DNA from: Filomicrobium insigne
Lineage (GTDB): Bacteria; Pseudomonadota; Alphaproteobacteria; Rhizobiales; Hyphomicrobiaceae
Direction: 5' to 3'
Length of the DNA: 64,000 nt
Assembly: GCF_900104305.1 (NCBI RefSeq)
Contig: NZ_FNJC01000003.1
Coordinates: 310,001 to 374,000, forward strand
Shown: in pieces, positions 36,438-47,400 of the stretch
Position numbering within the stretch: position 1 is the stretch's first letter
How the letters are laid out: each line of letters starts with the position of its first letter
Made by a program: the position numbers and the translations under genes
The notes under the pieces: generated by a model
What the model was told of the DNA's origin: nothing
Databases searched by the model: none
Seen by the model: only the letters and a program-made list of their open reading frames with translations

Positions 36438-37334
36438 TCAAAAAGCCACCGAGAGCCCTGAGATAGGTCCATGCTGCAGGACGTCGTATTCGTATTTCGT
36501 GCGCCCTGACCCTTTCTCATAGTCGACGTCGAGCAATCGATAGCCGAGGACGCCGGAATAGGTGACGCCTCCTTCGGAGCAAATCTCGAAGCTGTAAGCG
36601 GCGAGCACATTCCACGAGAACTTGCTGCCTGCGCCAAAACCGCCGATATCCCCGCGCAAGACCAGATCCTGCCCTGGCCCCAAATTGTGCCGCATGACTG
36701 TGCCGACGACCGGATCGACCCAGTCGACGCCGCCGCTGCGTGCAAGGGCTGCACCTCGGACAAGGGAGAGGTCGGCAATATCCAAACTTCCGTTCAAAGA
36801 CAGCCTGAGGTCGGCTTCCTGATGCCAGTAGCGGGCGCCGGCTAGGATATCGATTGCTGTGGTGCCGGCACTGGATTGCCATTTTGCCACTTCGTAAGTG
36901 CCACCGGCCTCGACAATGGTTTGATCGATGCTCAAGCCGACGGAAGCGCTGAGCGTGCCGCTGATGGCGGGGTTGATGCTGCGAGACCGCACGCCATCGG
37001 TGCCAAGGTTGAGGGGCGCGTAGACGATATCACCGTAAAAGGCGAGCCTACCCTTGCGCGCTTCCATGTAGCCCATGAAAGGTACCCCATCCAAGTGCTC
37101 CAGGAGTTCAATTGGATTGACGTCAACGTCGACCGTTCGACCCTTTACAGTTTGGTCGCCTTTCAACCAGGTGAACCATCCATAGGGCGTGGCGCTGAGT
37201 TGCCAGCGGCTGTTGGAGGCGGGCGGCTCTGTCACCGTCGCGAGATCGCCGGACCGCGCTACACAAGGAAGCGCAGTCGAGGCGAGCAGGAGAGCAATAG
37301 CGCCACCCGAGGCAGACAGACATTGACTCTTCAT
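36438..37334 (-). CDS. Outer-membrane beta-barrel protein beside the arylsulfatase
   Basis: The protein has 298 residues, with a signal peptide (about 1-27, ALPCVARS). The mature part starts SRWQLSATPYGWFTWLKGDQ and continues with repeated barrel strands (MGYMEARKGRLAFYGDIVYA, AGARYWHQEADLRLSL, LVLRGDIGGFGAGS), ending ISGLSVAF with a terminal Phe. GGAGGG lies about 6 bases before ATG 37334. It is divergent from the arylsulfatase. I recall similar barrels next to arylsulfatase genes, which suggests uptake of sulfated compounds, but this is inference. Confidence 0.82.
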   Translation of the reverse strand: MKSQCLSASGGAIALLLASTALPCVARSGDLATVTEPPASNSRWQLSATPYGWFTWLKGDQTVKGRTVDVDVNPIELLEHLDGVPFMGYMEARKGRLAFYGDIVYAPLNLGTDGVRSRSINPAISGTLSASVGLSIDQTIVEAGGTYEVAKWQSSAGTTAIDILAGARYWHQEADLRLSLNGSLDIADLSLVRGAALARSGGVDWVDPVVGTVMRHNLGPGQDLVLRGDIGGFGAGSKFSWNVLAAYSFEICSEGGVTYSGVLGYRLLDVDYEKGSGRTKYEYDVLQHGPISGLSVAF

Positions 37335-37922
37335 GATGCCCTCCTCGGGCCAGACCATCACAAATATCTCTAGCGTCATAACCTCAAACAGATAACAGAT
37401 TCGATGGCGGAAATTGTTGTTTGGTCATTACTGTGCGCTCGAAACGATATTTTTCGCAAAAATTCCCCCATAAACTCTGGAGGAATTAAGTCTAATTCAA
37501 ATGCGCTAATCCAATTCATTGGTGTAAAAAAATTGAGAATGGAATTTAATTGACAGCATATATGTTGAGGTGCAGCCTCATTATTCTAGGCGCGACGGGC
37601 AAGCACTGGCATTTCGTTGTGAGAATTGCATGTTCTATTGCTTCTGCGTCGGCGGCCGAAACAGGCGCCGGTTAGCCGCACGAGTCCGGACCTATTTCCG
37701 CAGGGTCAGATCAAAACTAAGAATTGCTTTGGCAGTTTGCGCAAACAAAGTGCGACGAGCTAGCGATGCCTATTTATGTGGCGCTTTCTTAGCGCTCGGC
37801 CAGAACGCCATGAGCGCGTCCTCTCCTGCATTTGAATTGAAAAACTCTAAGGCGTCTGAACGCACGGAGTTTGAAAAACACTGTGGCAACTTGAATGTTC
37901 GCTCGGAACAAAGGACGAGGTC
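37335..37922. other. Divergent promoter region of barrel protein and arylsulfatase
   Basis: About 590 bases. The part at 37380-37560 is strikingly AT-rich compared with its surroundings and probably holds the divergent promoters. A plus-strand frame at 37570-37926 has an unnatural Arg/Cys composition and overlaps the arylsulfatase start, so I do not call it as a gene. Confidence 0.5.
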
Positions 37923-40568
37923 ATGACGACTAGAGAACTTTTGTTTGTCTCGCTTGCTTCTCTTCTTCTGGGAGGTGCCCCGGCAACAGCACAGGAAGTC
38001 ACCGGCGCCCTTGGTTCTCCCAGTGCGACGACGAGCGTTCAGGGAGTACAGCTTCCACCGCCCGATCCAAAGTTCGGCGGAATCATCAAGCAGGATGCTC
38101 TGAAATCGAAGCCTTGGTGGCCACCGCGGATCGCGCCGCCGGAAGGCGCGCCCAACGTGCTGCTGATCATCACGGACGATGCGGGTTTCGGCGTTCCCAG
38201 TACCTTCGGAGGCGTCATCCCAACGCCGACGATGGACCGTGTCGCGAACGCGGGTCTCCGCTACAATCGCGTATTCTCCACCGCGCTTTGTTCACCGACG
38301 CGGGCCGCGCTAATTACTGGGCGCAACCATCACTCGGTCGGCTTTGGCGTGATCTCCGAGCAGTCCACCGGTTTCCCGGGCTACAACAGCATCATTCCAA
38401 GGGACAAAGCCACGATCGGTCGGATCCTTTTGGACAATGGCTACGCGACTTCATGGTTCGGCAAGGACCACAATACGCCCGCATTCGCTGCCAGCCAGGC
38501 TGGTCCATTCGACCAGTGGCCGACAGGAATGGGCTTTGAGTATTTCTACGGTTTCGTCGGAGGCGACGCTAATCAGTGGGAGCCCAACCTCTTTCGCAAC
38601 ACCACTCAGATTTATCCCTTCAAGGACAAACCGCCCGGTAGTTGGAACCTTGTGACCGCGATGGCTGATGACGCTATCGACTGGATGACACGGATGCACC
38701 AGACCGACCCATCTAAGCCGCTGTTCATCAAGTATGCGCCCGGCGCCACGCATGCCCCGCATCACCCCACCAAGGAATGGGTAGATAAGATCAGCGCGAT
38801 GCATCTGTTCGACGACGGATACAACAAGGTGCGTGAGCGCATCTTCGAAAATCAGAAGAGGCTCGGCATTATTCCGGCGAATTCCGAATTGGCACCCTGG
38901 CCGAATGGGACACTGAAGCCGTGGGACCAACTCTCCGACGAGGAAAAGAAACTCTTCATCCGGCAAGTTGACGTCTTTGCCGCCTATGCGGCCTACAACG
39001 ACCATGAAATCGGTCGCGTGATCCAGACCTTTGAGGACCTCGGCAAGCTCGACAACACGCTGATTATCTACATCAACGGCGACAACGGCACGAGCGCCGA
39101 AGGTGGACCTCTGGGCACACCGAATGAGGTTGCCTTCTTTAACGGCGTCACGGTCCCGGTCGACGAGCAGATGAAGTGGTATGATGTTTGGGGCACCGAA
39201 CAGACATACAACCACATGTCGGCAGGCTGGTCGTGGGCCTTCGACACGCCGTTCGATTGGTTCAAGCAGAATGCGTCAAGGCTTGGCGGCACCAACCAGA
39301 ACATGGTGGTGTCCTGGCCCTAACGCATCAAGGACAAGGGGGCCTTGCGCGAGCAGTTCGTCCATGTGATCGACGTCGTTCCGACCCTTCTCGAGGTTGC
39401 CGGCATCCATGCGCCCGAGATGGTTGATGGCATCAAGCAGATGCCCGTTGAAGGCACCAGCTTTGCCTACACTTTCGACGCTGAAAACGCCAAGACACCG
39501 ACCCGGCACACAACTCAGTACTTCGAAATGATGGGACAGTGGGCACTCTATAAGGATGGCTGGTTCCTGAGCACCAAGGTCAATCGTGCGCCTTGGGAGG
39601 CCTTTGGTCCGGCCAATCCCGATCCGCTGAACAATCAGGTTTTGCAACTCTACAACTTGAACGAGGACTTCACCCAGACCAACGATATCGCCGCGAAGAA
39701 CCCGGACAAAGTCGAGGAGATGAAGCAGGAGTTTATTGACGAGGCCCGCAAATATCAGATCTTTCCGATGGACGCATCCGTCGCGGCACGCATCGTTGCG
39801 CCAAGGCCCAATATTACGGCCGGTCGCACGGAGTTCGTCTATACCCGACCGATGGTCGGGCTCCCGCAGGGCGACTCTCCATTTTTGCTCAATACATCGT
39901 TTGTCGTCACGGCGGACATTGATATCCCCGACCAGGGTGCCGAGGGCATGATGTTGACGTCGGGCGGGCGGTTCGCCGGCTACGGCTTCTATCTGCTTAA
40001 AGGCAAACCCGTGTGGGTCTGGAACCTCCTCAATATGGAGCGTGTAAAGTGGGAGGGCGAAGACACGCTCACGCCGGGCGCGCACAAAGTCGAGTTTGAA
40101 TTCACATATGACGGTTTGGGCCCTGGCACGCTCGCTTTCAATAACTTTAGCGGCGTCGGCCGGCCCGGTACCGGTGTGCTCAAGGTGGACGGCAAAGCCG
40201 TTGACACCAAACAGATGCAGAAGACGCTACCCATGATCCTGCAGTGGGATGAAAGCTTCGACGTTGGATCCGATACGCTGACCGGCGTCAACGACGCTGA
40301 CTACAAGCCGCCGTTCCCGTTCACCGGCAAACTCAACAAACTCACCATCAAGATCGATCGGCCGCATTTGACCGCCGAAGACATAAAGAAGCTGCAAGGC
40401 GCGATGAAAGCTGCTGCAGACGGACCGGTCTCTCAAAATCTCACTATCGTCCAACGGTTGGAAGAACGGTTTGACAAAAGAGAGGACTGCCGCAAGCAGG
40501 CCGATGCGCAGAACCTCGGTCCAATTGAGCGGCTTCGATTTGTCCGGGATTGCTTACAGAAAGATTAG
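37923..40568 (+). pseudogene. Arylsulfatase interrupted by one in-frame TAA
   Basis: One frame runs from ATG 37923 to 40568 (about 881 residues) except for a TAA at 39321-39323 (codon 467). Before it are a signal peptide (about 1-23), metal Asp85-Asp86 (LLIITDDAGFG) and the formylglycine motif with Cys123 (ALCSPTRAALITGR). The sequence continues directly across the stop, MVVSWP-stop-RIKDKGALREQF, then VHVIDVVPTLLEVAGIHAPE and the long C-terminal domain, with no other damage. The enzyme would hydrolyse sulfate esters in the periplasm. It may be a recent nonsense mutation, a read-through gene or a sequencing error. Confidence 0.85.
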
Positions 40569-40584
40569 CTCGTCTATGGCGTAT

Positions 40585-42030
40585 TCACCTCGCCAAGGCG
40601 AACAAAGCATCGACGTCTAGGTGTGTCTCCATGTGTTCCGCCAGAGCGTCGAGGGTAGCGTCAACGGAAGCACCGTAAGCAAACGAAGCGGTCCGTGCCC
40701 CGAGCGCTGACAAAAAGCTGCGGCGGAAGTCATCGTTAACGAACATGCCGTGCATATAGCTGCCCACAATGCGCCCGTCCGGGGAAGTGCCCCCTTCCGC
40801 CCGATCGTTCACAAAGGCGAAGGGGCGCTTGCGATCCGGTCCGTCCGTGCGACCCATGTGAATTTCGTAAGCGTCAATCACGGTGCCGGAGGCCGCATGC
40901 CGGGCCTGTGTCCGCGAAACTTCCTTGTCCGGGAACATCACGGTTTCTAGGTCGAGAAGACCCAAGCCCTCGACGCTGCCCGGCGTACCCTCGATACCGT
41001 CCGGGTCGTGGATTGCGCGGCCCAGCATCTGGTAACCGCCGCAAATCCCAAGGACAGCACCACCACGACGCACATGCGCCCGGAGATCGATATCCCAGCC
41101 TTGCGCGCGAAGATAAGCGAGATCGGTTGATGTGGATTTCGATCCGGGCAGGATGATCAGAGCGCAATCACCCGGTAAAGGACGACCCGCAGGGATCATG
41201 CTGAGCCGAACTCCCGGCTCTTGAGCGAGCGGATCGAGGTCATCGAAATTCGCGATGCGGGAGAGAATAGGAACGGCGATATGAAGCCCCTCGCCCAGAT
41301 TGCTCTCGCGCAAGTCGAGGACATCTTCAGCGGGCAGTTTCCTGGCATCCGGAAAATAGGGCAGGACCCCAAAGCCCCGCCATCCTGTGCGTTCCGAGAT
41401 GAAGCGATATCCGTCATCGAAGAGGCGCGGATCGCCGCGAAACTTGTTGATCACAAATCCCGAGATCAACGCGGCGTCATCGGGATCGATGACGGCTTGT
41501 GTTCCAACGATCTGGGCAATGACGCCGCCACGCTCGATGTCTCCCGCCAGAACGACGGGAACGCTCGCCGCCTGCGCGAAACCCATGTTGGCGATGTCAC
41601 CGCGTCGAAGATTTACTTCAGCGGGACTCCCGGCTCCCTCTACAATCACGAGGTCGGCATCGCCTTTCAACCGATTGAAGCTCGCGAGTACCGCGCTCAA
41701 AAGCTGTGGTTTCAGGCTTGAATAAGCGCGGGCCTTTACAGTGGTGAGCCGTTGGCCTTGGACGATGACCTGTGACCCCGTCTCCGATTCAGGTTTGAGC
41801 AAAATAGGATTCATGTCGGTAATGGCTTCGCGGCCCGAGGCAAGCGCCTGCAAGGCCTGCGCCCGACCGATTTCACCACCGTCCGCTGTGACGGCGGCGT
41901 TATTCGACATGTTTTGCGGCTTGAACGGCGCGACGCGAAGCCCGCGTCGGAGTGCGGCGCGGCAGAGGCCGGCAACAAGCAGTGACTTGCCGACGTTCGA
42001 ACCCGCTCCCTGAATCATAAGGGATTTCAC
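40585..42030 (-). CDS. cobQ: Cobyric acid synthase
   Basis: The 481-residue enzyme amidates side chains b, d, e and g of adenosylcobyrinic acid a,c-diamide with glutamine and ATP. The N-domain has the dethiobiotin-synthase-like P-loop [11 protein letters not shown] and [15 protein letters not shown]. The C-terminal class-I glutaminase-like domain has the nucleophile Cys in [11 protein letters not shown] and the His in GSYMHGMF. Full length for the family. It follows cobO on the minus strand after about 40 bases. Confidence 0.97.
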   Translation of the reverse strand: MKSLMIQGAGSNVGKSLLVAGLCRAALRRGLRVAPFKPQNMSNNAAVTADGGEIGRAQALQALASGREAITDMNPILLKPESETGSQVIVQGQRLTTVKARAYSSLKPQLLSAVLASFNRLKGDADLVIVEGAGSPAEVNLRRGDIANMGFAQAASVPVVLAGDIERGGVIAQIVGTQAVIDPDDAALISGFVINKFRGDPRLFDDGYRFISERTGWRGFGVLPYFPDARKLPAEDVLDLRESNLGEGLHIAVPILSRIANFDDLDPLAQEPGVRLSMIPAGRPLPGDCALIILPGSKSTSTDLAYLRAQGWDIDLRAHVRRGGAVLGICGGYQMLGRAIHDPDGIEGTPGSVEGLGLLDLETVMFPDKEVSRTQARHAASGTVIDAYEIHMGRTDGPDRKRPFAFVNDRAEGGTSPDGRIVGSYMHGMFVNDDFRRSFLSALGARTASFAYGASVDATLDALAEHMETHLDVDALFALAR

Positions 42031-42072
42031 TTAAGGTTATCCTTGTAGGCTAGAGTTCCAAGGGTAAAACCC

Positions 42073-42693
42073 TCAAAACTCCACGCCCGGCTGGGCTTTG
42101 ATGCCGGCGCGGAACGGATGTTTGATCAACGACATCTCCGTCACGAGATCGGCAATCTCGATCAATTCGTCCTTGGCGTTCCGGCCAGTCAGGACGACAT
42201 GCGTGAGCGGCGGCTTTTCATCGCGAAGAAAGGCGACAACCTCAGCAATGTCCAAATAATCGTAGCGCAGCGCGATGTTGATCTCGTCGAGCAAGACCAT
42301 CCGGAGTTCTGGATTGAGGATCATCGCCTTTGCTTTTTCCCAGCCGGCACGGGCTGCGGCGATGTCGCGTTCGCGGTCCTGTGTTTCCCAGGTAAAGCCC
42401 TCCCCCATCGCGTGAAATTGACAGAGGTGAGGAAAGTGGGTTTCGATCAACCGGCGTTCGCCGGTGTCCCAAGCGCCTTTGATGAACTGCACCACAGCAG
42501 AGGGAAAACCGTGCGCAATGCAGCGCATGATCATGCCGAAGCCGGAAGAGGATTTCCCTTTACCCGCACCGGTGTGAACAATAATCAGTCCCTTCTCGCC
42601 TTCCTTCGTTGCCATCATGCGATCGCGCGCAGCTTTGATCTTGGCCATTTTGGTTGCGTGACGCGCGGCTAAGTCTGTCTCATCCATCGCCAT
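42073..42693 (-). CDS. cobO: Cob(I)yrinic acid a,c-diamide adenosyltransferase
   Basis: The 206-residue CobA/CobO-type ATP:corrinoid adenosyltransferase attaches the 5'-deoxyadenosyl group to cobalt. The P-loop IIVHTGAGKGKSSSGFG and the Walker-B-like LLDEINIALRYDYLD region are clear, and the C-terminus has TEMSLIKHPFRAGIKAQPG, typical of the family. AAGGA lies 5 bases before ATG 42693. It diverges from the riboswitch-led cob operon and forms a minus-strand pair with cobQ. Confidence 0.97.
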   Translation of the reverse strand: MAMDETDLAARHATKMAKIKAARDRMMATKEGEKGLIIVHTGAGKGKSSSGFGMIMRCIAHGFPSAVVQFIKGAWDTGERRLIETHFPHLCQFHAMGEGFTWETQDRERDIAAARAGWEKAKAMILNPELRMVLLDEINIALRYDYLDIAEVVAFLRDEKPPLTHVVLTGRNAKDELIEIADLVTEMSLIKHPFRAGIKAQPGVEF

Positions 42694-42739
42694 ACTTTTC
42701 CTTCATCTTGACAACTGACGGCGTTCGGCTTCAGTTGAG

Positions 42740-42945
42740 GCATTGTTGGTCCTGTCTATGACAGGCGAAGAGGGAATGCGACAAGCACTTGAGCCGGAAT
42801 TGCTCAAAAGCTTACAACGCAGCCGCCCCCGCGACCGTGACCGGAGAGGACGTTCAACGCCACTGGCAAAAGCTGGGAAGGCCGAACGTCCGCAGGATTA
42901 AAAACCCTACATCCGCAAGCCGGGAGACCTGCCAACAGCGTGACT
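42740..42945 (+). promoter_or_regulatory. Cobalamin (AdoCbl) riboswitch 1
   Basis: The conserved core is readable in order on the plus strand: GGGAATGCG near 42772, GCAGCCGCCCCCGCGACCGTG near 42820, a GCCACTGG element with GCTGGGAAGG near 42860-42880, and the B12 box GCCGGGAGACCTGCC at 42919-42933. It precedes the DUF1636-cobW-cobN operon and should reduce its expression when adenosylcobalamin is abundant. Outer boundaries are approximate. Confidence 0.93.
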
Positions 42946-43005
42946 GAAACGGGCGAACGGGGTGTTTCGCGACCGGCAGGTGAATCGCCTGATACCGGGC
43001 GTCTT

Positions 43006-43045
43006 CCCCTTCTGGCTTTAGCACCTCTCGTCCCTGCTGAAGGGG
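43006..43045 (+). promoter_or_regulatory. Ribosome-site-sequestering hairpin of riboswitch 1
   Basis: CCCCTTC (43006-43012) is perfectly complementary to GAAGGGG (43039-43045), which contains the ribosome site of the DUF1636 gene (ATG 43050). Cobalamin binding would stabilise this pairing and block translation initiation. The pairing is seen; the mechanism is inferred from known riboswitches. Confidence 0.6.
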
Positions 43046-43049
43046 CCTG

Positions 43050-43406
43050 ATGGCTACGATCCTTGTCTGCACGACCTGCCGTCGCGGCGCGACGATTGAA
43101 CCCGACGACGCTTGTCCCGGGCAGTTGATGCTATCCGCGCTTGAAGCCGCAGGGATACCCAAAGGGATGCGTCTGCGTCCCGTGCAGTGCCTCTCCGCTT
43201 GTTCGCAAGGGTGCGCGGTTGCGCTCAGCGGCCCAGGTAAGTGGACTTACGTCTACGGCCGGCTCGATCCCGCCGAACACGTCCCGGACATTCTCGATGG
43301 CGCATCCAAATACGCGGCCAGCGAAGACGGCATCGTGCCGTGGCGCGAACGTCCGGAAATTTTCCGCAAAAACTCGCTCGCGCGCATTCCCCCGATGGAG
43401 GACTAA
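43050..43406 (+). CDS. DUF1636 metal-binding, ferredoxin/thioredoxin-like protein
   Basis: The 118-residue protein has four cysteines: CTTC near the start, and CLSAC plus GC in VQCLSACSQGCAVALSGPGK, the 2Fe-2S thioredoxin-like pattern of DUF1636. It is recurrently the first gene of alphaproteobacterial B12 operons and might supply electrons or handle metal for cobalt chelation. It overlaps cobW by one base (TAATG). Its translation appears to be the direct target of the riboswitch. Confidence 0.85.
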   Translation: MATILVCTTCRRGATIEPDDACPGQLMLSALEAAGIPKGMRLRPVQCLSACSQGCAVALSGPGKWTYVYGRLDPAEHVPDILDGASKYAASEDGIVPWRERPEIFRKNSLARIPPMED

Positions 43407-44440
43407 TGACCGACCTGTCAAAAATTCCCGTCAGCGTTATCACCGGTTTTCTCGGCGCGGGCAAAACTACGTTGATCCGCCATTTGATGCGCAATCCGCA
43501 GGGCAAGCGTCTTGCGGTGCTCGTCAACGAATTCGGTACAATCGGTGTGGATGGCGAAATCTTGCGATCTTGCGCGGACGAGAATTGCCCCGAGGAAAAT
43601 ATCGTCGAACTCGCGAACGGCTGCATTTGCTGCACGGTCGCGGACGATTTCATTCCGACGATCGAGGCTTTGATGGCGCTGCCGCAGCAGCCCGACCATA
43701 TCCTCATCGAGACGTCCGGTCTGGCGCTGCCAAAGCCGCTGCTGAAGGCGTTCGACTGGCCTGCCATCCGTTCGCGCATCACTGTCGATGGCGTTATTGC
43801 TGTCGCGGATGCTGAGGCGGTTGCAGCCGGCAGGTTTGCACCGGACGAGGAAGCAATCGCCGCACAACGTGCTGGCGATGAGAGCATTGATCACGAAACC
43901 CCTCTATCCGAGGTCTTCGAGGATCAGATTGCCTGCGCCGACATCGTGTTGTTGAGCAAGGCGGACCTTGCGGGAGACGAAGGGATTTCGGCGGCACGTG
44001 CTTTGATCGAAGCCGAAGCTCCGCGCAGGCTCCCGATCCTCTCGCTGACAGATGGTGTGATCGACCCGCGTGTCATTCTTGGGCTCAACGCCGCGGCCGA
44101 AGATAACCTCGACGTGCGGCCCTCTCACCATGACGGCGCCGACGATCACGAGCATGATGATTTCGACTCCGCGATTATCGATCTGCCCATCTTGGCCGAT
44201 CCTGAGAGTGTCGCAGAGGCGATCCGCCGCCTTGCGCGAGAGCGCGACATTCTCCGCGTGAAAGGATATCTCGCGATCCGGGACAAGCCGATGCGCATGC
44301 TGGTGCAGGCCGTGGGTGAGCGCGTGCGCATGCAATACGATCGTCCATGGGGCGACCAGCCGCGCCGTTCCCAGCTCGTTGTGATCGCTGAGCATGATGC
44401 GATTGATCCGGCGGCAATCCAGGCAGTTTTCGAGGCCTGA
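43406..44440 (+). CDS. cobW: CobW family GTPase, putative cobalt chaperone
   Basis: The protein has 344 residues from ATG 43406; the longer frame upstream overlaps DUF1636. It has G1 loop GFLGAGKTTLIRHL, the metal site ELANGCICCTVADDF (CxCC), VLLSKADL as the nucleotide-base motif, and a His-rich linker RPSHHDGADDHEHDDFD about two thirds along, before the CobW C-terminal domain. G3E-family GTPases of this type deliver divalent metal; next to cobN it likely supplies cobalt to the chelatase. GGAG lies 7 bases upstream. Confidence 0.95.
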   Translation: MTDLSKIPVSVITGFLGAGKTTLIRHLMRNPQGKRLAVLVNEFGTIGVDGEILRSCADENCPEENIVELANGCICCTVADDFIPTIEALMALPQQPDHILIETSGLALPKPLLKAFDWPAIRSRITVDGVIAVADAEAVAAGRFAPDEEAIAAQRAGDESIDHETPLSEVFEDQIACADIVLLSKADLAGDEGISAARALIEAEAPRRLPILSLTDGVIDPRVILGLNAAAEDNLDVRPSHHDGADDHEHDDFDSAIIDLPILADPESVAEAIRRLARERDILRVKGYLAIRDKPMRMLVQAVGERVRMQYDRPWGDQPRRSQLVVIAEHDAIDPAAIQAVFEA

Positions 44441-44445
44441 TCACC

Positions 44446-47400
44446 ATGCATGTCGTCTTCCGAGAAAGTCACGATCTGGAAGAGACTGCGACCCCGCAAG
44501 ACCTTGGCCAAGGTCCTGCGGATTTGGTGGTGCTGTCTTACTCCGACAGTGACTTGGGGGCCTTCGCGGCGGGATGGCAACGCGGTCGGGCAAATCTGCC
44601 CGGTCTGCGCTTGGCCAATCTAGCGGCATTGCGGCATCCCATCTCGGTTGACACGTACGTGGATCAAACGCTGAGTGGGGCGAAGGGAATACTCGTTCGG
44701 CTGATCGGCGGAGAAAGCTACTGGTCATACGGACTAGCGGAACTCAACGCACTCGCGCGCAAGCGCGGAATTGCTTTGGCTGTTTTGCCGGGTGACGGTC
44801 GCGACGACGACAGGCTCGATGAACTCTCCACGTTGCCTGTTTCAACGTTGCGAAGATTGTCGGCGCTTTGCGATGCAGGTGGCGCGGTTGCTGCTCAAGC
44901 AGCCCTGGCACAGCTCGCGTTGGCCGCTGGACTCTACGCGGCGCCTGTTCCAGGCGATAAACGGTTGCCTGACTGCGGCTTCTACGAGCCCGCGCGCGGC
45001 GTTCAAATGTCGCCGCCCGATGGCAAAGCGATTGTGCCTGTCATATTCTATCGTGCCTATCTGGCAGCGGCCGACACAGCGCCGATAGATGCACTGATAC
45101 ACGAACTGCGGGCACGAGGTTTTCAGGCGGTCGGCATGTTCGCACCGTCACTAAAAGCTGCAGGCGCGCGCATATGGGTCGAGGTTGCCTTAGAGCAAAT
45201 GGCTCCGGTCGCGATCGTGAACGCGACGGCCTTCTCAGCGCGTGGCGACGATGGGCGCTCGCCACTCGATGGACCGGGATGCCCGGTGTTTCAGGTTGCG
45301 CTTTCGACCGCCGAACGCGCGTTGTGGCTGGCTTCGGAGCGAGGGTTATCCCCCTCTGATCTTGCCATGCATGTGGTGCTTCCCGAAGTCGATGGACGCA
45401 TTTTCGCGGGCGCCGTGAGCTTTAAATGTGGGACGCAGCACGATCCGGATCTGCAGTTTTCTCGCAAGATTCACCAGCCTGATGAGACGCGCGTGCGCGC
45501 GGTCGCCGATCGCGTCGCCCGCTGGCACAGCCTTGCTACGGCGAAGGCGGAGGCTCAAAAGCCGGCGCTGATATTGTCCACCTATCCGGGCAAGGAATAT
45601 CAGCTGGCGCATGCGGTGGGTTTGGACGCGCTGGCGTCGTGCGAAGCAATTCTTCTCGACCTTGCACGCGAAGGCTATGCCGTCGAGCCGGTGACAGACC
45701 TTGGGCGCACACTGAGTAAATCGTATCTGACGTGGTCGCTCAGCGCGTACCGCAATGCCTTGGACCAACTCCCCGAAGGCCTGCGCGCTGATTTGCAACG
45801 CGCTTGGGGAGACCCCGATAACGATCCCGCAGTCGTCGATGGAGGATTCCACTTCGCCGCCATCAGGAGCGGAGAAGCGGTGATTGCTCTCCAGCCGGAA
45901 CGTGGACTGAGGGAGAGCCGTGATGACGACTATCATGATCTCGCACGCGTCCCCCGCCACGCATACGTGGCCTTTTACCTTTGGTTACGTGCGCAGGGCT
46001 TCTCGGCGCTGATCCACATAGGGGCGCACGGCACCTTGGAATGGCTGCCGGGAAAATCCGTCGCCTTGTCGGACACGTGCTGGCCGCAGGCGTTGTTGGG
46101 TGACCTGCCGGTTCTTTATCCGTTCATCGTCAACGATCCGGGGGAGGCAGCACAAGCCAAGCGACGGCTCGGTGCCGTCACTTTGGGACATATGCCGCCG
46201 CCGATGCGCGACAGCGCCGTGCCGGAAGGTTTGTCTCAACTCGAAAGGCTCTTGGATGAGTATTCCACCGCAGACGGGCTTGATCCCGCGCGGCGCGACC
46301 GGCTCATCGCAATGATCCGCGCGGAGGCGCAGGCCAAAGGAGTGGAAGCAGACCTGGGCATCAACGAAAATATAAGCGCGGCCGAAGCCATTGTGAGAAT
46401 TGACCGCTTCGTTTGCGACATCAAAGACAGCGGATTTGGCGACGGTCTCCACATCTACGGCGCGCGCGAAGGGGAGAGAGAGGGACTACACTCAGCACTG
46501 GCCGGCCGCCGGGTGCCGCCCGGACCCTCAGGGTCTCCCTATCGCGGACACACCGATGTCCTCCCCACGGGACGCAATCTCTTCAGTGTTGATCCGCGCG
46601 CGGTGCCGACCCGCGTTGCGTTCGCGCAGGGCGTGAAGAACGCGGAAGAATTGGTGCGTCGTCACCTACAAGATCATGGCGATTGGCCGCGCGGTCTGGT
46701 AATCGACCTGTGGGGATCGGCGACGATGCGGACTGCGGGCGAAGAGTTCGCTATGGCGCTTCACTTGGCAGGACTGACGCCACGTTGGGACGGTGCCTCC
46801 GGGCGCGTGACAGGGTTCGAGATCGTGCCCCCGGCGCTGCTGAACAGGCCCAGGATTGATGTGACGCTAAGAGTTTCCGGGCTTTTCCGCGATGTCTTTC
46901 CCGGCCTCGCACAGATGTTCGAAGCCGCGGCAGCGGCGCTTGCTGATCGCGACGAACCCGTCGAAGAAAATCCTTATGTGAACCGGGTTCCCCGCGTGTT
47001 CGGACCCAAGCCAGGGTTGTACGGCTTGGACTTGGGGACAGCCGTTCAAGATTATTCTGATGAGGGGCGTCGCACCGCTGGCGAAGCATGGATCAGAGCT
47101 TCGGAATGGTCGATCGATGTCAGTGGCGAAAGCCACCTGGCGAGAAAAGCCCTGGAGAGCCGTCTCAGAAGTGCCGACGCGTTTGCGCACGCACAGGATT
47201 TACCCGAAACCGACGTCCTTCTCGCGGCCGATTATGCTGGTCACGAAGGAGGCTTTGCCGCAGCGATGTCCGCGCTGGGGCGGTCTTCGGTCGCGCTCTA
47301 CCATCTGGATACCACCCGACCGGAAACACCACGTGCACGCACATTGAGCGAAGAGATAGCGCGTGTTGTCCGGGCCCGTGCCGCAAATCCTGAGTGGGCG

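Noticed and set aside
37570-37926. 118-codon plus-strand frame before the arylsulfatase
   Set aside because: It lacks a ribosome site, has an Arg/Cys-rich composition unlike a folded protein, and overlaps the arylsulfatase start.
41770-41782. Short match to the tRNA-Ser 3' end as a possible right attachment site
   Set aside because: Only about 9 bases match, and it lies inside cobQ, which is intact.
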